64,000 bases of DNA from Puccinellia tenuiflora (taxonomy: Eukaryota > Streptophyta > Magnoliopsida > Poales > Poaceae), in assembly GCA_012064385.1 (NCBI GenBank), contig QRDG01000473.1, forward strand, positions 3,665,965 to 3,729,964. The letters are read 5' to 3'. Each line of letters starts with the position of its first letter. Positions within the stretch are counted from its first letter, which is position 1. The translations under genes were made by a program, and so were the position numbers. Shown here piece by piece: positions 35,340 through 46,199 of the stretch. The notes below the pieces were generated by a model that was not told where the DNA came from, ran no database searches, and worked only from the letters and a program-made list of their open reading frames with translations.

Positions 35340-38300
35340 ATGAACCGACAATGGATGTACGGTGACCGACGTTGTCCCGAGTTTATTAATGGCATGCATA
35401 ATTTTCTCCACGTGGCTGAGGCAAGCAAGCGGTCGAATGGTTTCATGTGTTGTCCATGTAGTTCCTGTAAGAATATGAAGGATTACTCTACCTCAAGAAC
35501 CATTCACGCCCACCTGTTACAGAACGGTTTCATGCCCGGCTATAATTGTTGGACAAAGCACGGAGAAATAGGGGTTATAATGGAAGACAACGAAGAAGAA
35601 GAGGATAACGACAACTATCCTATGTTCACTGAACACGATGATATGACAATGGGGGGAGACGAAGACGCAGAAGAGCTCATTTTTGATGACCCCGATGACG
35701 ATTTAGGTCGGGCCATTCATGATGCGAAGATTAACTGCGGAAGTGAAAACGAGAAGTTGAAGTTGGAGAGAATGTTAGAGGATCACAACAAATTGTTGTA
35801 CCCAAATTGCGAAGATGGTCAGAAAAAGCTGGGTACCACATTAGAATTGCTGCAATGGAAGGCAGAGAATGGTATTTCTGACAAGGGTTTTGAAAAGTTG
35901 CTGAAAATAATAAAGAAGATGCTTCCAGGGGAGAATGTATTGCCCTCTAGTACGTACGAAGCAAAGAAGGTTGTCTGCCCTCTAGGATTAGAGGTGCAGA
36001 AAATACATGCATGCATCAATGACTGCATCCTCTACCGCGGTGAGAAGTACGAGAATTTGAATGCATGCCCGGTATGCGGTGCATTGCGGTATAAGATCAG
36101 GCGAGATGACCCTGGTGATGTTGAGGGCGAGCCGCGCCCCAGGAAGAAGGTTCCTGTCAAGGTGATGTGGTATGCTCCTATAATACCACGGTTGAAACGT
36201 TTGTTTCAAAACAAAGAGCATGCCAAGTTGTTGCGATGGCACAAAGAAGACCGTAAGAAAGACGTGATGCTGAGACACCCCGCTGACGGGTCGCAGTGGA
36301 GAAAAATCGACAAAGAGTTCAAGACATTTGCAGATGACGCGAGGAACTTAAGATTTGGTCTAAGTACAGATGGCTTTAATCCTTTTGGAGAGCAGAGCTC
36401 CAGTCATAGCACCTGGCCAGTGACTCTATGTATCTATAACCTTCCTCCTTGGTTGTGCATGAAGCGGAAGTTCATTATGATGCCAGTGCTCATCCAAGGC
36501 CCGAGGCAACCCGGCAACGACATTGATGTGTACCTGAGGCCATTAGTTGAAGAACTTTTACAGTTGTGGGATGAAGAAGGTGTACCTGTGTGGGATGAGC
36601 ATGAACAAAAGGAATTTAACCTACGAGGGTTGTTGTTCGTAACCATCAATGATTGGCCTGCTCTTAGTAACATTTCAGGACAATCAAACAAGGGATACAA
36701 TGCATGCACACACTGTTTAGGTGAGACTGACAGTATATATTTGGGAAACAAGAATGTGTACTTGGGGCATCGTCGATTTCTTCCAAAACAACATGTCGTA
36801 AGAATGGGAGGAGGCAAGCATTTCAGAGGTGAGGCAGATAGCCGGACGAAGCCTACCCGCCCTACTGGCGATGTTATATATGATATGGTGAAGGATTTAA
36901 AAGTGATCTTTGGAAAGGGTCCTGGCGGACAATCTGTTCCGAATAACAGTGCCGGACACGTACCCATGTGGAAGAAGATGTCTATATTTTGGGAGCTACC
37001 CTATTGGAAAATCCTAGAGGTTCACTCTTCAATCGACGTGATGCACGTGACGAAAAATCTTTGCGTGAACCTGCTAAACTGCTTGGGCGTGTACGGAAAG
37101 ACAAAAGATACACCGGATGCACGGCAGGACCAGCAACGTATGCACGAACGAGACAACCTAAATCCAGAGAAGTATCAAGGTATTGCCAGCTACGCTCTTA
37201 CAAAAGAAGAGAAGGAGATCTTCTTTGAAGTCCTGAGCAGCATCAAGGTCCCGTCTGGCTTCTCGTCGAATATAAAGGGAATAATAAACATGACAGAGAA
37301 AAAGTTTCAAAACCTAAAGTCTCATGACTGCCACGTCATTATGACACAATTACTTCCGATTGCATTGAGGGGGCTTCTGCCAGAAAATGTTCGAGTACCC
37401 ATTGTGAAGCTATGTGCATTCCTCAATGCAATTTCTCAGAAGGTGATCAATCCACTAACTCTATCAAATTTACAGAAGGATGTGGTGCAATGTCTTGTCA
37501 GCTTCGAGTTGGTGTTTCCACCATCCTTCTTCAATATTATGACGCACCTCATAGTTCACCTAGTCGAAGAGATTCACGTTCTCGGTCCTGTATTTCTACA
37601 CAACATGTTCCCCTTTGAGAGATTCATGGGAGTCTTAAAGAAATACGTTCATAACCGTGCTAGGCCAGAAGGAAGCATCTCCAAGGGCTATGGAACAGAG
37701 GAGGTCATTGAGTTTTGTGTTGACTTTATTCCTGACCTTAAGCCGATCGGTGTTCCTGAATCACGCTATGAGGGGAGACTGCGTGGAAAAGGCACGCTAG
37801 GAAAGAGAGCAAAAATAAATATGGACGGACATTCTTTCACTAAAGCACACTACACAGTCCTACATAATTCCATCATGGTGGCTCCGTATATATTGGAACA
37901 CAAGGATATTTTACGCTCAAAATATCCGGAGCAAGGTGAAGATTGGATTGATGGAGAACACCAGACGACTTTCGGCGGTTGGTTGCAAACACATCTCATT
38001 AATGACACCACTATTGAAGAACAACTATACTTGTTGGCCAAGCAACCATCTTTTTGTATATCGACTTTTCAAGGGTACGAGATAAATGGGAATACATTTT
38101 ACACGATCGCCCAAGATCAAAAGAGCACCAACCAAAACAGTGGTGTCCGCTTTGATGCAGCAGACGACAATGGGAAGAAGGTCACATATTATGGGTACAT
38201 AGAGGAGATATGGGAACTTGACTATGGACCTACTTTCAAGATCCCTTTGTTCCGGTGCAAATGGTTCAACCTGAAAGACGGGGTGCAGGTAGACCCACAG

Positions 38301-38666
38301 TACGGAATGACTACAGTGGATCTCAAGAATCTAGCATATGAGACCGAACCATTCGTGCTTGCCAGTGAAGTGGCCCAGGTTTTCTATGTGAAGGACATGT
38401 CTACCAAACCGAAAAAAAGAAAAGAAAGGCAAGAGGACACATCATATGATGAGCCAAAGCGCCACATAGTTCTTTCAGGAAAAAGAAACATCGTGGGAGT
38501 GGAGGACAAGACAGACATGTCAGAAGATTATAATAAGTTTGATTATATTGCACCCTTCAAGGTGAAAACTGACCCAAGCATCGTGTTAAATAACGAAGAT
38601 TGTCCATGGTTGCGTCGCAATCAGAAGAAAGGGAAACACACGAAGAAAACTCAGAAGACTAGATAG
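35340..38666 (+). CDS. TNP2: CACTA transposase, TNP2-like
   Basis: An uninterrupted frame of 1108 codons from the ATG at 35340. A second ATG two codons upstream (35334) is in frame, but tgcag just before 35340 looks like a splice acceptor. Approximate order: Transposase-associated domain (residues 1-75, RQWMYGDRRCPEF...CPCSSC), an acidic linker (80-130), Cys pairs (CINDC, CPVCG, near 228-250), the Transposase_21 core (about 340-575, STDGFNPFG, NACTHCLG, SSIDVMHVTKN), DUF4218 (about 665-800, LPIALRGLLP, ERFMGVLKKYV) and DUF4216 (about 950-1020, YYGYIEEIWEL). The Asp in STDGF, the Asp in SIDVMH and a Glu in ERFMG or RPEGS are candidate catalytic acids, by analogy with TNP2 of En/Spm. The basic C-terminus (KKGKHTKKTQKTR) may aid nuclear entry. 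It would cut the element's ends. Full length, no stops. Confidence 0.93.
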   Translation: MNRQWMYGDRRCPEFINGMHNFLHVAEASKRSNGFMCCPCSSCKNMKDYSTSRTIHAHLLQNGFMPGYNCWTKHGEIGVIMEDNEEEEDNDNYPMFTEHDDMTMGGDEDAEELIFDDPDDDLGRAIHDAKINCGSENEKLKLERMLEDHNKLLYPNCEDGQKKLGTTLELLQWKAENGISDKGFEKLLKIIKKMLPGENVLPSSTYEAKKVVCPLGLEVQKIHACINDCILYRGEKYENLNACPVCGALRYKIRRDDPGDVEGEPRPRKKVPVKVMWYAPIIPRLKRLFQNKEHAKLLRWHKEDRKKDVMLRHPADGSQWRKIDKEFKTFADDARNLRFGLSTDGFNPFGEQSSSHSTWPVTLCIYNLPPWLCMKRKFIMMPVLIQGPRQPGNDIDVYLRPLVEELLQLWDEEGVPVWDEHEQKEFNLRGLLFVTINDWPALSNISGQSNKGYNACTHCLGETDSIYLGNKNVYLGHRRFLPKQHVVRMGGGKHFRGEADSRTKPTRPTGDVIYDMVKDLKVIFGKGPGGQSVPNNSAGHVPMWKKMSIFWELPYWKILEVHSSIDVMHVTKNLCVNLLNCLGVYGKTKDTPDARQDQQRMHERDNLNPEKYQGIASYALTKEEKEIFFEVLSSIKVPSGFSSNIKGIINMTEKKFQNLKSHDCHVIMTQLLPIALRGLLPENVRVPIVKLCAFLNAISQKVINPLTLSNLQKDVVQCLVSFELVFPPSFFNIMTHLIVHLVEEIHVLGPVFLHNMFPFERFMGVLKKYVHNRARPEGSISKGYGTEEVIEFCVDFIPDLKPIGVPESRYEGRLRGKGTLGKRAKINMDGHSFTKAHYTVLHNSIMVAPYILEHKDILRSKYPEQGEDWIDGEHQTTFGGWLQTHLINDTTIEEQLYLLAKQPSFCISTFQGYEINGNTFYTIAQDQKSTNQNSGVRFDAADDNGKKVTYYGYIEEIWELDYGPTFKIPLFRCKWFNLKDGVQVDPQYGMTTVDLKNLAYETEPFVLASEVAQVFYVKDMSTKPKKRKERQEDTSYDEPKRHIVLSGKRNIVGVEDKTDMSEDYNKFDYIAPFKVKTDPSIVLNNEDCPWLRRNQKKGKHTKKTQKTR

Positions 38667-38858
38667 GGATGTGTTGGTGATGTGTAATAATAAACTTGGC
38701 ATAGTTTGTTTGAATGGGTCCATATTGGTGGTGATGTGTAATAATGTATTAAACCTTTTATCAAATGCACACAGTTTCACCTGACTTGTTATTACCTGCA
38801 TATCAAATGACTTGTATGACTTGTATTCGGTAGATATAGAACAAAACATACGGTTTCA

Positions 38859-38927
38859 CCTGCATACAGCCCAACAGTGGCTCGTGAGTGCCTGCATATA
38901 AAATGCACTGTTGGACGTATGCAGGCG
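38859..38927. repeat. Imperfect long hairpin, related to 39143-39222
   Basis: The arms cctgcatacagcccaacagtg-like and their complement are interrupted by a small mismatch. The 26-base loop is nearly the same as in the second hairpin (one base different). Confidence 0.7.
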
Positions 38928-39142
38928 AATCCGAATGATTTGTATTCGGTCTTTGCCTTCCGGACTAGTTTGACTAGCTTCTTCTCCGCTGTTGCCGTAC
39001 TCTTGTTCTTCATCTCCTCCTCGATCATGTTTGGTATTTATAGCTAAAATATCAGGGCAACTCTTCGTCTTTAGTCCCGGTTGGTAGATTGAACCGGGAC
39101 TAAAGGAGCGTTGATATGTGAGCCGTTGGATCAGAAGCACAT

Positions 39143-39222
39143 GGATTCCCGTCATACAGCCCAACGGTGGCTCGTGAGTGCCTGCATATCAAATGCACCG
39201 TTGGGCTGTATGACGGGAATCC
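39143..39222. repeat. Perfect 80-base hairpin
   Basis: The two 27-base arms (starting ggattcccgtcatacagccc and ending with its complement at 39222) pair perfectly around a 26-base loop. The size resembles a small-RNA precursor or a tiny MITE, but no target duplication is evident. Confidence 0.75.
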
Positions 39223-39520
39223 GAATGATTTGCATATAGGGTCATGTGGCTGGTCCAACACTGATTTTGCCCATCCGGAAGCTTGCGCATCCGTCTCGCG
39301 TCGTCGTGAGCAGCGAATCGACCTTCGATCCAAACAGCCCCAAGACTTCTCTGATGATCTAACGACCGTCCCAAAAAGTGTTGGGAATGTTGTAGATCAT
39401 CAGAGAGCCTTGGAGCTGCTTGGATCCGACCGAGGGGCATGGCTACCACTTCCACCACCACCACCACTCGTTGTGTGCCGTTTCGCTGCAGGGACGTCGC
39501 TATTTATAGGCGTGTGCTTC

Positions 39521-39833
39521 TGATCCAACGGCTCACAAGCGCTCTAAAGAAACACACCCCTGATCCAACGGCTCACAAGCGCTTGAAAGAAACACACGAT
39601 CCGTGTGCTTCTTTAGTCCCGGTTGGTAACACGAACCGGTACTAAAGGCCCTGATCCAACAGCTCACAAGCGCTCGAAGGAAACACACGATCCGTGTGCT
39701 TCTGATCCAACGGCTCACAAGCGCTCTAAAGAAACACACCCCTGATCCAACGGCTCACAAGCGCTTGAAAGAAACACACGATCCGTGTGCTTCTTTAGTT
39801 CCGGTTGGTAACACAAACCGGTACTAAAGGCCC
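39521..39833 (+). repeat. 182-bp tandem repeat with embedded hairpin
   Basis: The unit starting tgatccaacggctcacaagc at 39521 recurs at 39703, the second copy being incomplete. Each unit contains a hairpin of the tagtcccggtt / aaccggtacta type near its end. Confidence 0.8.
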
Positions 39834-39842
39834 TGATCACTC

Positions 39843-39850
39843 TATATATA
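39843..39850 (+). promoter_or_regulatory. TATA box before the 39964 reading frame
   Basis: tatatata lies about 115 bases upstream of the ATG at 39964 and directly after the tandem repeat. The spacing fits a promoter with a short 5' leader. Confidence 0.45.
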
Positions 39851-39963
39851 GGCTTGGCCTCCATTGCCATATCACATCTAAACTCATATCTGCAACCTCA
39901 TCACTCTTCCATTGTAACAAAATTTTGACTTAGGCGTTTTTGACTTAGGTGTTCTCGGCGACG

Positions 39964-40350
39964 ATGTCCATGTTGGACCAGAGGGGCGATGTGCGGGACT
40001 GGGCTCCACCGGGCTGGCACTGGGAGGTGCTACCTTCCGGGACGCGCAGCTTGGTGAGGAATCCGGGTGACATCGTCGACCCGGATCTTCTGTGGTGGCA
40101 GTCGCGTGGGCCACGCTCGGTGCAGAGGGAGCCGGCCTCCGAGGAGGTGGTACGTCGCCGTATCAGGGAGGAGGATGAGCACGTCCGTCGCTACATGTAT
40201 CTATTGGATAGGCAGTATGACAGTAGGTGGTCGTTTCTTCAGAGGGTTCCTTCTCACGTGAGCTATGACCCTGTGAGGGTTCCTTCTCTTTGGATGCGCA
40301 GCGCCGGAGGCTCAGCACCCCGTGGCTCAGGAACTTGGAATATGTCCTAG
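39964..40350 (+). CDS. Hypothetical 128-residue protein in the CACTA element
   Basis: The ATG at 39964 (MSMLDQRGDVRDW) opens a 128-codon frame to the TAG at 40348-40350. It is rich in Trp and Arg, with readable blocks WAPPGWHWEVLPSG, PDLLWWQSRG and EEVVRRRIREEDEHVRRY. The last block is charged and could be helical. No known domain is recognised. A TATA box lies upstream, and the coding-like composition differs from the AT-rich DNA around it. It lies between direct repeats (38697-38726 and 40453-40482), so it may have been acquired with a segment rather than being ancestral to the element. It may also be a chance frame. Confidence 0.45.
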   Translation: MSMLDQRGDVRDWAPPGWHWEVLPSGTRSLVRNPGDIVDPDLLWWQSRGPRSVQREPASEEVVRRRIREEDEHVRRYMYLLDRQYDSRWSFLQRVPSHVSYDPVRVPSLWMRSAGGSAPRGSGTWNMS

Positions 40351-40968
40351 GCAGTACGACAGTTCTGTTGAAAACTTGTTCACAACAAAGAGCTATCTCC
40401 TCCTAACATTCTAGGGTTTCTGTCGAAATAACGGGTGTTATGGCCAAATACATGGCATAGTTTGTTTGAATGGGTCCATATTCCACACAAACATGCATCT
40501 TGGAAGCACGGACAATGTTGACGAAGGAAGTTTTTTTTATTGAATAAAAAAACCATTTTCCATTTTCCGAGTGTCAGAAATGGTTTTTTTTGTGAAGGAC
40601 CTACCAGAAATATGTTGCAAAACTTGGGTGATTCATTTTTTTAATATGCTAGAACATGTTATATGCACAAATAATCAATTTGTTTTCTAAGAAAAGAATT
40701 CCATCCACCTCTTTTAAAAATCACAAATTTCTGCCGATTCTGCTGGAAACGGGACAAATTTCTAGACTTAATTATAGTTTCTAGAAATATTTCATTCCAT
40801 TTTGAAATTTAAAAATTTGAAAATGTTACAAAACATCACAAAATTATTATGGGTTGATATTTTTTAATTTTACAAAATTTTAGAAACTAGTTTCATGTCA
40901 TTTGGACTTTTCTTTCAAAAGTTATAGTTGTTTTAATAAATTAGGAAAAGAAAAAGAGAGAAAACCCT
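40351..40968 (+). other. AT-rich spacer
   Basis: No coding region. It includes the second copy of the 30-bp block (40453-40482) and palindromic atggtttttt / aaaaaaccat phrases near 40545-40595. Confidence 0.6.
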
Positions 40969-40971
40969 TTG

Positions 40972-41116
40972 GTACCGGTTGGTGAGGAAAACCGGTACCA
41001 AAGGTCCAGCGGTTCGCGCGCAATTTTTGGTGGACCTTTGGTACCGGTTTGTGCCCCCAACCGGTACCAATGGACCTTTGGTACCGGTTTGTGCCACCAA
41101 CCGGTACCAAAGGTCA
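40972..41116. repeat. Internal hairpins with tttggtaccggtt arms
   Basis: Three consecutive hairpins with arms tggtaccggtt / aaccggtacca, a variant of the subterminal motif, lie in the middle of the element ahead of the second large gene. Confidence 0.8.
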
Positions 41117-41199
41117 AAATAATGCTCCAAACAACGCGGGACTTGGCCATTCTTGGCCAAACCCAGCAGACCAACCGACGCGCCTCCGGGCTCCCTGTT

Positions 41200-41610
41200 C
41201 ACCGACGAGGAGACGCCGCCAGGCTGCCGCCGTGCCGCCGCCGCCGCCTCCACCACGCGCCACCGCCTCCTCCACCACGCGCCCCTGCGCCGCCGCCGCC
41301 GCCGCCTCCGCCTCCTCCACCACGCGCCCCTGCGCCGCCTCCACCACGCCGCCTCCGCCTCCGGCCGCCACCACACGCGCCTCCGCCTCCGCCTCCGGCC
41401 GCCTCCACGCGCCCGCGCCTCCGCCTCCGGCCGCCACCACACGCGCCTCCGCCTCCGCCTCCGGCCGCCTCCACGCGCCCGCGCCTCCGCCTCCTCCACC
41501 ACACCGCCGCCGCCTCCACCACGCGCCTCCGGCCGCCTCCGGCCGCCACTACAAGCCGCCTCCGCCTCCGGCCGCCTCCGGCCGCCTCCACGCCGCCTCG
41601 GTAGAGGTAC
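41200..41610 (+). repeat. GC-rich CCG/CCTCC low-complexity tract
   Basis: Dense repeats of cgccgcc, cctccgcc and ccaccacgcgcc. Long frames in all directions are compositional. Its position 5' of the second gene suggests a promoter or 5' leader region (inference). Confidence 0.7.
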
Positions 41611-41639
41611 TAGTTTTTTTTGTTTTTTTTTTCTTAGTG

Positions 41640-42100
41640 ATTATTAATATTAGTAAATAGAAATACTAAGAATTAGTATTAGAATTTAAGTAAATAGAAA
41701 TACTAGTTTCTATTTTTACTTACAAATGTCTCAATATTGTTATACATAAATTTAAGTAAATAGAAATACTAGAAAATTAGTATTAGAATTATTAGATACT
41801 TAGAATTATTAGAATTTTAGAACTTAGAATGATTAGAATTTTTAGTACTTAGAATTATTAGAATTTTTAAGTACTTAGATATTAGTTTTTTTAGTACTTA
41901 GAATGATTAGAATTTTTAGTACTTAGAATTATTAGAATTTTTAAGTACTTAGATATTAGTTTTTTTAAGTACTTAGATGTTAGTTTTTTTAGTACTTAGA
42001 ATTTTTAGAATAGAATATTAGTATTAGAATATTAGTATTAGAATTATTAGTATTAAAATATTAGTGTTAGAATTTTGTAGCGAATTGCTATTTAAAATTT
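41640..42100 (+). repeat. AT-rich short tandem repeats
   Basis: Repeated phrases of the form ttagtacttagaattattag and close variants. No gene. Confidence 0.75.
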
Positions 42101-42158
42101 TCTATTTCAAATTTGCCAAGTGAATTTGCTATTTAAAATTTTGTAGTGACATTGAGCT

Positions 42159-45100
42159 ATGGATCCGGACTCCCCCCCCCTTCATCCGAAATGAGGAGGA
42201 AGAAGATTTGGTGCAACAAGTGATATATAATAATGCCCGACCATATGAGGATGACGATGGCGAAGACTTAACCACACAATTTCTGAACGACTCCGGTGAA
42301 GGACTTGAGTCTGAAGAAAGAAGGGCCGACGAAGTGCCCTTAACAAACTCCGGCAAGGTGTATATTATGGCAATGCTATATTAGTAGATGCATTGATTTA
42401 TTTGTATTGCACTTATTAACGAACCTTTTTTATTTTAGCCTTCTGGATCATCGAGCAAATCTGCTAAAAAGCAAGGTCCTCGAGGCCCGACGAAACCTCT
42501 ATCGGGCGAGGCTAAATTATCCCTCACCGCATTTAAGGCTAGTGGCGAACCGGTGGAACCAGCAGAGAACGTCAAAAAATTTATAAGTCAAGCTGGAGTT
42601 CTTGTTAGGGACATTGTACCGATCACCATTCCAGATTGGCATAAGCCGAAGAAGGCGGGGGTTGGCGATGAAGCTAGTTATGTCAGCGACACTACAAAAG
42701 AGGTACTTTGGAAGAGTCTGCTGCCATACTTCAACCTACCGGTAGGCTTCACGGAAAGCCAGACGAAGAAGCTCAAGGAATGGACTTTTAAGAAGATGGC
42801 CGTACAATTCCAGACCTGGAAGAAAAAATTATGGGACAACTATGGACCTGAAGGTCCAGAATTCACTGGAAGATTTGAGAAGCTAAAAGCCCTCTGGCCC
42901 GCATTTAAGGCGTATAGGAGCTCGTCAGAGTATAAGGCCCGATCAGCCATAAATGTTGAAAATGCTAAGAAGAAGCAATATTTTCATAAATTGGGGTCAG
43001 GTGGCTACAAGAGTGCCATTCCTAAGTGGAAAGCATATGAAGCTGAACTGCTGAAAAACGGGGTCATGCCACAGACATACGACTGGCCCGAGCGGTCCAA
43101 GTTCTGGTTGTACGCGCATGGGGCAGGGTTGGACCCAAAGACAGGGCGAATCGTTGCAAAGGGTAAATGGAAGACGAAAATTGAAAAAATCGCCAAGGAG
43201 CTTGAAGATGCAGTAGATAAGGTTAGAAAGGGAGTGTACATTCCCGATAGAGAGAATGACGAGTTGACACTAGCTCTGGGGAATCCAGAACACGTTGGAC
43301 GAGTACGAACCCTCCCAGGTCTCACCATGAAGGATGCGTGGCCGGAGTGCGCAGACAGTTATAGAAGCCGTTCGAGAACGAAGAAGAAGTGCGCTGACCG
43401 ATTATCGACATTGGAACTTAGGGTGCAGCAGCTGGAGCAGAATCTAACAGACTCAACTAGTCGGCAGAGGGCACCTGATCAGCAGCTTCTTATAGAAGAT
43501 CCTCAAGCCGATGCCGCCCCATCTCAGCCGAAAAGCAGCGTGGGTTCCTCGCATCTTGAAGGATGTGGAGCAAGCTACCCCGTGGATTATGTCACGGAGA
43601 GGACAGAGTGCGAGCTACATGTGCCAATAAGGAACATGTCCGTTAAGGTGGCGGTCGGCTGTGCTTACCCACAACAAGATGGAGCAACGCACCATCATCA
43701 GCCCATTCCAGCTGACTGTGCTCTTGTCGGGGTGGATGACATTGTGCCTACTTATGAAACAATGGATCTTGATCATCCTGGAGGTGACGAGGAGAAGACA
43801 CTGGGCGATGTCAAGCGCGGTTTCGCCCTCTGGAAAAAACAATACATCGTCTTTTCAGGCCCCGTGCCAAGGCCACCGACTCCTCGTGGTAGAAGTCCAC
43901 ATGTGCAACAAAGTCCACATGAGCCGCAAGGGCCATCGACTACTCCTGCTGGCAGTCCACATGAGCAGGAAGGGCCATCGACTCCTCGTGGTAGCAGTCC
44001 ACATGAGCAGCAAGGGCCATCGACTCCTCGTGGTAGCAGTCCACATGAGCAACAAAGTCCACACCTACCGGAGGGGGGGCCCAGCGCGAGTCCACCACCT
44101 CGGTTACCTCCGCGTAAGAGAGCGCCCGTTAAGCGGAACGGTTCGCCGCCTAGGAAGATGCCTAGATTGGAGAGAACACAGCCGCCTCTTGAGAAGTTAC
44201 CTTGGGAAAGATCTAAAGAGGAAAACGACGCCATCACACGTTCCGAGATGGATGCCCATTTTGCTAAGAAAGTGCCAGAGATACCTTTTGTGAAGACGCT
44301 AGATCCGGTGAAAGTCGTGCGTACCGTGGAGAATCTATATGACCCTGAACCGGTGGTATCAGACTATACGCGTTCTATTGAAAGGTCATATGACGAGATG
44401 GTCAGGGTGAAAAAAGGGAAACAGGTGGTCGAGTCAAAGAAAAGTAAACAAGTTCCCCAGCTCGGAGAACAACCCGTTCAATCGGTCCCCCCTCTCAAGG
44501 TGTTTGACGATAAGGCCGTTCAAAGTCGTCAACAACAAACAACTGATACCGATTATCGCGCCATTTTTGAAGTACCATCTGAATTTGTTCAAGGGAATAA
44601 CTTGGTCGAGAATCTCTCCACCCTACCAACAAGAATGCGCCAACTGCATAGCTGGTACTTGAGGAGTGCAAAGGACGGGTTCGATTCTATCATGGTGAGA
44701 GTTAAGGAGGAGCACTACTTCCAAGATTACGCTGTGTCCGTTGACTTCAAGGAACTTTTTCAGTTATACAATCTCCGGGCCCTCGACAAATCGTTGCTCA
44801 GTTGCTATTGTCTGTAAGTGATTTATTTATTTAATTTGAGAAGTCTTTAGCTCAGTTCGTTCATTTTCTGCAATTGTCCTCAATTTAATCTTTTGTGCGC
44901 TATATTATACAGATTGAAGATGCTCGAATGCAAAAGGAATGATATCAACGACATTGGGTTCATTGACCCGGAGACAATGCATCAAGTAACCATAACGGAT
45001 CCCCTGCATAACAAGGATACACCGGCGACTTTGCTAAGGTTTTTGAAGCGACAACGTGACAAAAAACAAATACTTTGGCCTTACTTGTTCGAGTGAGTGT

Positions 45101-45910
45101 TACTGTCTTCTTTATCGTCATTATTTAAATACTTTGGCTAGATGTTAAAATTTTAAGTAATGAGTTATATCTATGACACTGCATATTTAAACGTGCGCAG
45201 CTTTCACTTTATTCTTCTCAATATTAAAATACACGAAGGAGAAGTTCTAGTATATGACTCACTAACCATGAAGGCTATAACATACAAGCACTGTTTTGAT
45301 ATGCTCACAAGGTAATTTTAATTATTTCTTATCGGCTTCATCGTTAATTTGATGATGTCAACAAATTAATAACTCTTTTATTGATTTTCTTTGTCGGGCA
45401 GCGTATGGCAAACGTTCATCGCGGAAGATCCGGAAGGTGGATGGAAACCGAAGCTGATATGGCGTCCGAGAGTAAGTAATACTACCTAGCTACGTCCAGA
45501 CACATTTATCATACTTGATTATTGTTTGATTGAATTATATTCTTATACAGAAATGCCCGCAACAGCCACAGGGGACTCATCTGTGTGGTTACTATGTTTG
45601 TGAGAACATTCACAAGATTGTCAACGAGAGAGCGAATAGTATATTCAATAGAGAGGTACGTAAATAATATTCACAAATTTATTTTGTTACCATCAGTTCT
45701 GCTGAGTTTCAGTCATAATTGTTTTATTATGATTTGATACATATGTATACACATGACACATGTATTCATTTTGATCTCATTCTTTTGCAGTTGGCAAGAA
45801 AGCGGGAGAAGCTTACCCCACAGCTCCGCTTCCAAGCAATTGGCGAGGAATTGGCGGGATTTTTCATTCGGGATGTCCTACCTCCTGGGGAAGAGTACCA
45901 TTTGGTTTAG
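42159..45910 (+). CDS. CACTA second gene: Transposase_24-like region joined to a ULP1-type cysteine protease (seven exons, early frameshift)
   Basis: Exons: 42159-42357, 42439-44813, 44913-45092, 45201-45311, 45402-45471, 45551-45655, 45791-45910. All introns are gt...ag and phases join consistently to the stop at 45908-45910, giving about 1050 residues. The start ATG (42159) is out of frame with the rest of exon 1, because the C run at 42172-42180 appears one base too long. Order: acidic N-terminus, a Transposase_24-like region (about 42590-43360, DIVPITIPDWHK, WKKKLWDNYG), a coiled coil (LELRVQQLEQNL), Pro/Ser repeats (SPHEQQGPSTPRG, 43900-44090), a basic stretch, then a ULP1 (C48) domain with His (DFHFILLNI), Asp (VYDSL), Gln (CPQQPQG) and Cys (THLCGYY). 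The first part probably binds subterminal repeats; the protease may remove SUMO-like modifiers. Both roles are inferred from families. Confidence 0.82.
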
Positions 45911-46199
45911 TATGCCTCAATGTAATAGTGAGCTAGGAACATGTAATATATAGTATGACTCGGAGAGTCGTACTACTTAATTTGCGATCTTATGTAATTA
46001 ATTACATGTGTTATATATATGCACCAAGTTGATATGCATCAAATTGATCTTCATGTAGATATCTTATATATACCAAACGCATTTCTCGCGCATCGAAGCG
46101 ATACTGGTACAACGAACGGTCCAAATACAGACCCTAAACCCTGGATTCTATGCGTTTCTGGCACGGCAGAGAAATGCATAATTCTCTGCCGTGGCAGGG

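Larger units (their letters stand above)
38667..39963 (+). other. Spacer with hairpins and direct repeats between CACTA genes
   Basis: It contains two long related hairpins (38859-38927 and 39143-39222), a tagtcccggtt-type hairpin at 39070-39105, a Ser/Pro-coding-like but unassigned stretch at 39260-39480, and a 182-bp tandem repeat (39521-39833). A 30-bp block at 38697-38726 recurs at 40453-40482. No gene is recognised before 39964. Confidence 0.65.

Noticed and set aside
35819..38041. Minus-strand frames of 60-177 residues under the transposase gene
   Set aside because: They are shadows of the TNP2 coding frame, whose domains and length are consistent.
40933..41660. Pro/Arg- and Gly-rich frames of 108-211 residues on both strands
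   Set aside because: They are produced by CCG/CCTCC low-complexity DNA with no domain and no consistent frame.
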